24,755 nt of DNA from Candidatus Cloacimonadota bacterium. GTDB lineage: Bacteria; Cloacimonadota; Cloacimonadia; Cloacimonadales; TCS61. This document shows, piece by piece, positions 23,384-24,755 of this stretch. The position numbers and the translations under genes were made by a program. Within the stretch, counting starts at the first letter, position 1. Every line of letters begins with the position of its first letter. The notes under the pieces are model-generated. The model was not told where the DNA came from. It saw only the letters and a list, made by a program, of their open reading frames with translations, and did no database searches. Location: the NCBI GenBank assembly GCA_027064945.1, contig JAMOPB010000493.1, forward strand, positions 1 to 24,755. The letters run 5' to 3'.

Positions 23384-24755
23384 ATGGCTATCAAAATTAC
23401 CGGTACTTTTGAGCCAGGAGGAGATTTCGGATTACTTGAAGATAAAAATTTAATCGGTGGATACATTACTGTAGAAGATTCTACTGAGAGAGACAACATA
23501 CCTCAATTAAAAAGAAAATGGGGTATGTTGGTTTATTCTAAAGCCGATGATAAATTTTATCAGCTAATAGATACTGGCAACGGAGATTTATCAGATAATA
23601 GTAATTGGCAAGAAGCTCAATTTGGATCCAATCTAACCGCCAATAATGGGATCGAGATAAATAATGATGTGATTCAACTTGGTGGTAATTTAACTAAAGA
23701 TACTACTATTGATACTCAAGATAAGCAATTGGTGATACATCATCCAGATACTAACCAACCAAATGCAGATTGGTCTTTTGGAGGCGGTCTTTCACATTTC
23801 CAATATGTGGACCCGAATGATGCTAATAAACAATTGAGTGCTTATTTATCAAAAGACTATTTTGCATTATATGTTGGAAGTGCTACTAATTTTTATCTGC
23901 AAAATCCAGACGACTTTTATTCTAACACTAGATTGTCTCAGAGAGGTGAGATCGCGCCGCTCGGATTTATAGATACTAGAGCGGGAACTATCAGAGTAAG
24001 ATTAAAGGCTGATACAAATCAAGAGATAGGTGAACAAGGTGGTCCTTATACAATAGATGGGCAGACTACGCAAGAAGGTGACATTGTTTTCTTAGCAGGG
24101 CAAACCGATTCAAAAGAAAATGGAATTTATTTATATAAAGATGGAGTTTTTGAAAGACATCCTGATTTTCCCAATGGTATCAATTTATCTTATTATCTGA
24201 TAGCAGTTGCTGAAGGTGATAACAATAAAAACACCGTATGGCAAATCAGAAAACCAGCAATAATAGGGACTGATGATATTTTATTTGATAATGTAGCTGG
24301 AGGTTCTGAATCTCAGTCATATACATTTACAAATGGTTTAACAGAGAATTCAGGAACTGTTAAACTTGGTGGAACGTTAACTGAAGACACAACAATCAAT
24401 TTAACTACAAATTATAAATTAATTTTTGATAACGATGGTGGAGATTCTAATAATTTTACAATTGATTTTAATAATAAGACAATAAATGCTCATATTCAAG
24501 GAAGTAATTTATTCGAAGGTGCTGGATTTAGAGTAAGAGATGACAGTACTTCAATATATTCTAATCACGATAACGGAGATAATACCTCTACAGAATATTA
24601 TTGGAAAATTACTAAAGATAAAGAAGTTCAGTCAAATTCACAGACTATAAAAGTTAAAAATGATGAATATGGTATAACACAAATCAATTTGGAAAATGCT
24701 AACACTTCTGATAATTATGCTGGTGCCAGTATTGTAGTAACATCCTCAGATACAG
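23384..24755 (+). CDS. Modular fibre-like structural protein, truncated by the window end (457+ aa)
   Basis: The frame is open from the ATG at 23384 (aaggag at 23372-23377) to the window edge, so the 3' end is missing. The N-terminus, MAIKITGTFEPGGDFGLLED, matches the start of the 20160 protein. Two similar segments, GIEINNDVIQLGGNLTKDTT (~residue 90) and NSGTVKLGGTLTEDTTINL (~residue 325), form an internal repeat. The EGDIVFLAGQTDSKENGIYL module (~residues 230-250) is shared with the 20160 protein. The gene is separated from the preceding structural gene by a terminator and the hairpin array. No collar tip is seen in the visible part. Confidence 0.8.
   Translation, partial: MAIKITGTFEPGGDFGLLEDKNLIGGYITVEDSTERDNIPQLKRKWGMLVYSKADDKFYQLIDTGNGDLSDNSNWQEAQFGSNLTANNGIEINNDVIQLGGNLTKDTTIDTQDKQLVIHHPDTNQPNADWSFGGGLSHFQYVDPNDANKQLSAYLSKDYFALYVGSATNFYLQNPDDFYSNTRLSQRGEIAPLGFIDTRAGTIRVRLKADTNQEIGEQGGPYTIDGQTTQEGDIVFLAGQTDSKENGIYLYKDGVFERHPDFPNGINLSYYLIAVAEGDNNKNTVWQIRKPAIIGTDDILFDNVAGGSESQSYTFTNGLTENSGTVKLGGTLTEDTTINLTTNYKLIFDNDGGDSNNFTIDFNNKTINAHIQGSNLFEGAGFRVRDDSTSIYSNHDNGDNTSTEYYWKITKDKEVQSNSQTIKVKNDEYGITQINLENANTSDNYAGASIVVTSSDT

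Noticed and set aside
1..24755. tRNA genes or an integrase/attachment site
   Set aside because: I found no cloverleaf-like sequence, no recombinase and no duplicated core beside a tRNA in this window.

Overview
The window is a piece of an AT-rich (roughly 30% GC by eye) tailed-phage genome. Every credible gene lies on the + strand, packed tightly with Shine-Dalgarno sites of the AAGGAG type and several TAATG or TGATG stop/start overlaps. Tail-collar fibre tips with DUF4376-type tail-fibre chaperones point to a Gram-negative host. The phage genus cannot be fixed from sequence alone. A large primase-helicase plus an RNA polymerase beta-prime-like gene suggest a large genome with its own replication and transcription-related functions.

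Layout: (1) 1-251, a leader with one copy of a hairpin-rich repeat. (2) 252-4956, information genes: a 1020-aa primase/SF3-helicase fusion, a 93-aa unknown protein, and a 430-aa protein that aligns with the N-terminal half of bacterial RpoC but lacks two of the three catalytic aspartates. (3) 5041-8656, virion/fibre genes, the last two interrupted by three single-base frame breaks within 1.3 kb, closed by a strong terminator. (4) 8718-14367, a leader with palindromes and a long hairpin, then an 89-aa stand-alone fibre N-terminal module, a 239-aa unknown, a 1372-aa giant fibre-like protein and a small helical protein. (5) 14394-20053, a second leader hairpin, a 389-aa fibre/connector protein, two tandem tail-collar tip plus chaperone cassettes, a third tip/chaperone set and a membrane protein, closed by a terminator. 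(6) 20111-22823, a sigma70-like promoter and an 887-aa modular structural protein with a terminator. (7) 22884-23322, an array of four repeat units organised as two dimers, the same element as at 15-120. (8) 23384 to the window end, a further modular fibre gene, cut by the window edge.

The structural genes appear to be built by shuffling a small set of modules: an Mtd-like N-terminal attachment module, a second N-terminal module (MAIKITG...PGG), a shared ~230-residue C-terminal domain, a DTSGG beta module and collar tips. Together they look like a host-range cluster able to make several alternative adhesins, each collar tip paired with its own folding chaperone.

The observations most deserving a second look are the RpoC-like protein with a degenerate metal site, the dimeric hairpin repeat array, and the matched pair of leader hairpins (both with 19-nt loops) in front of two paralogous fibre genes.
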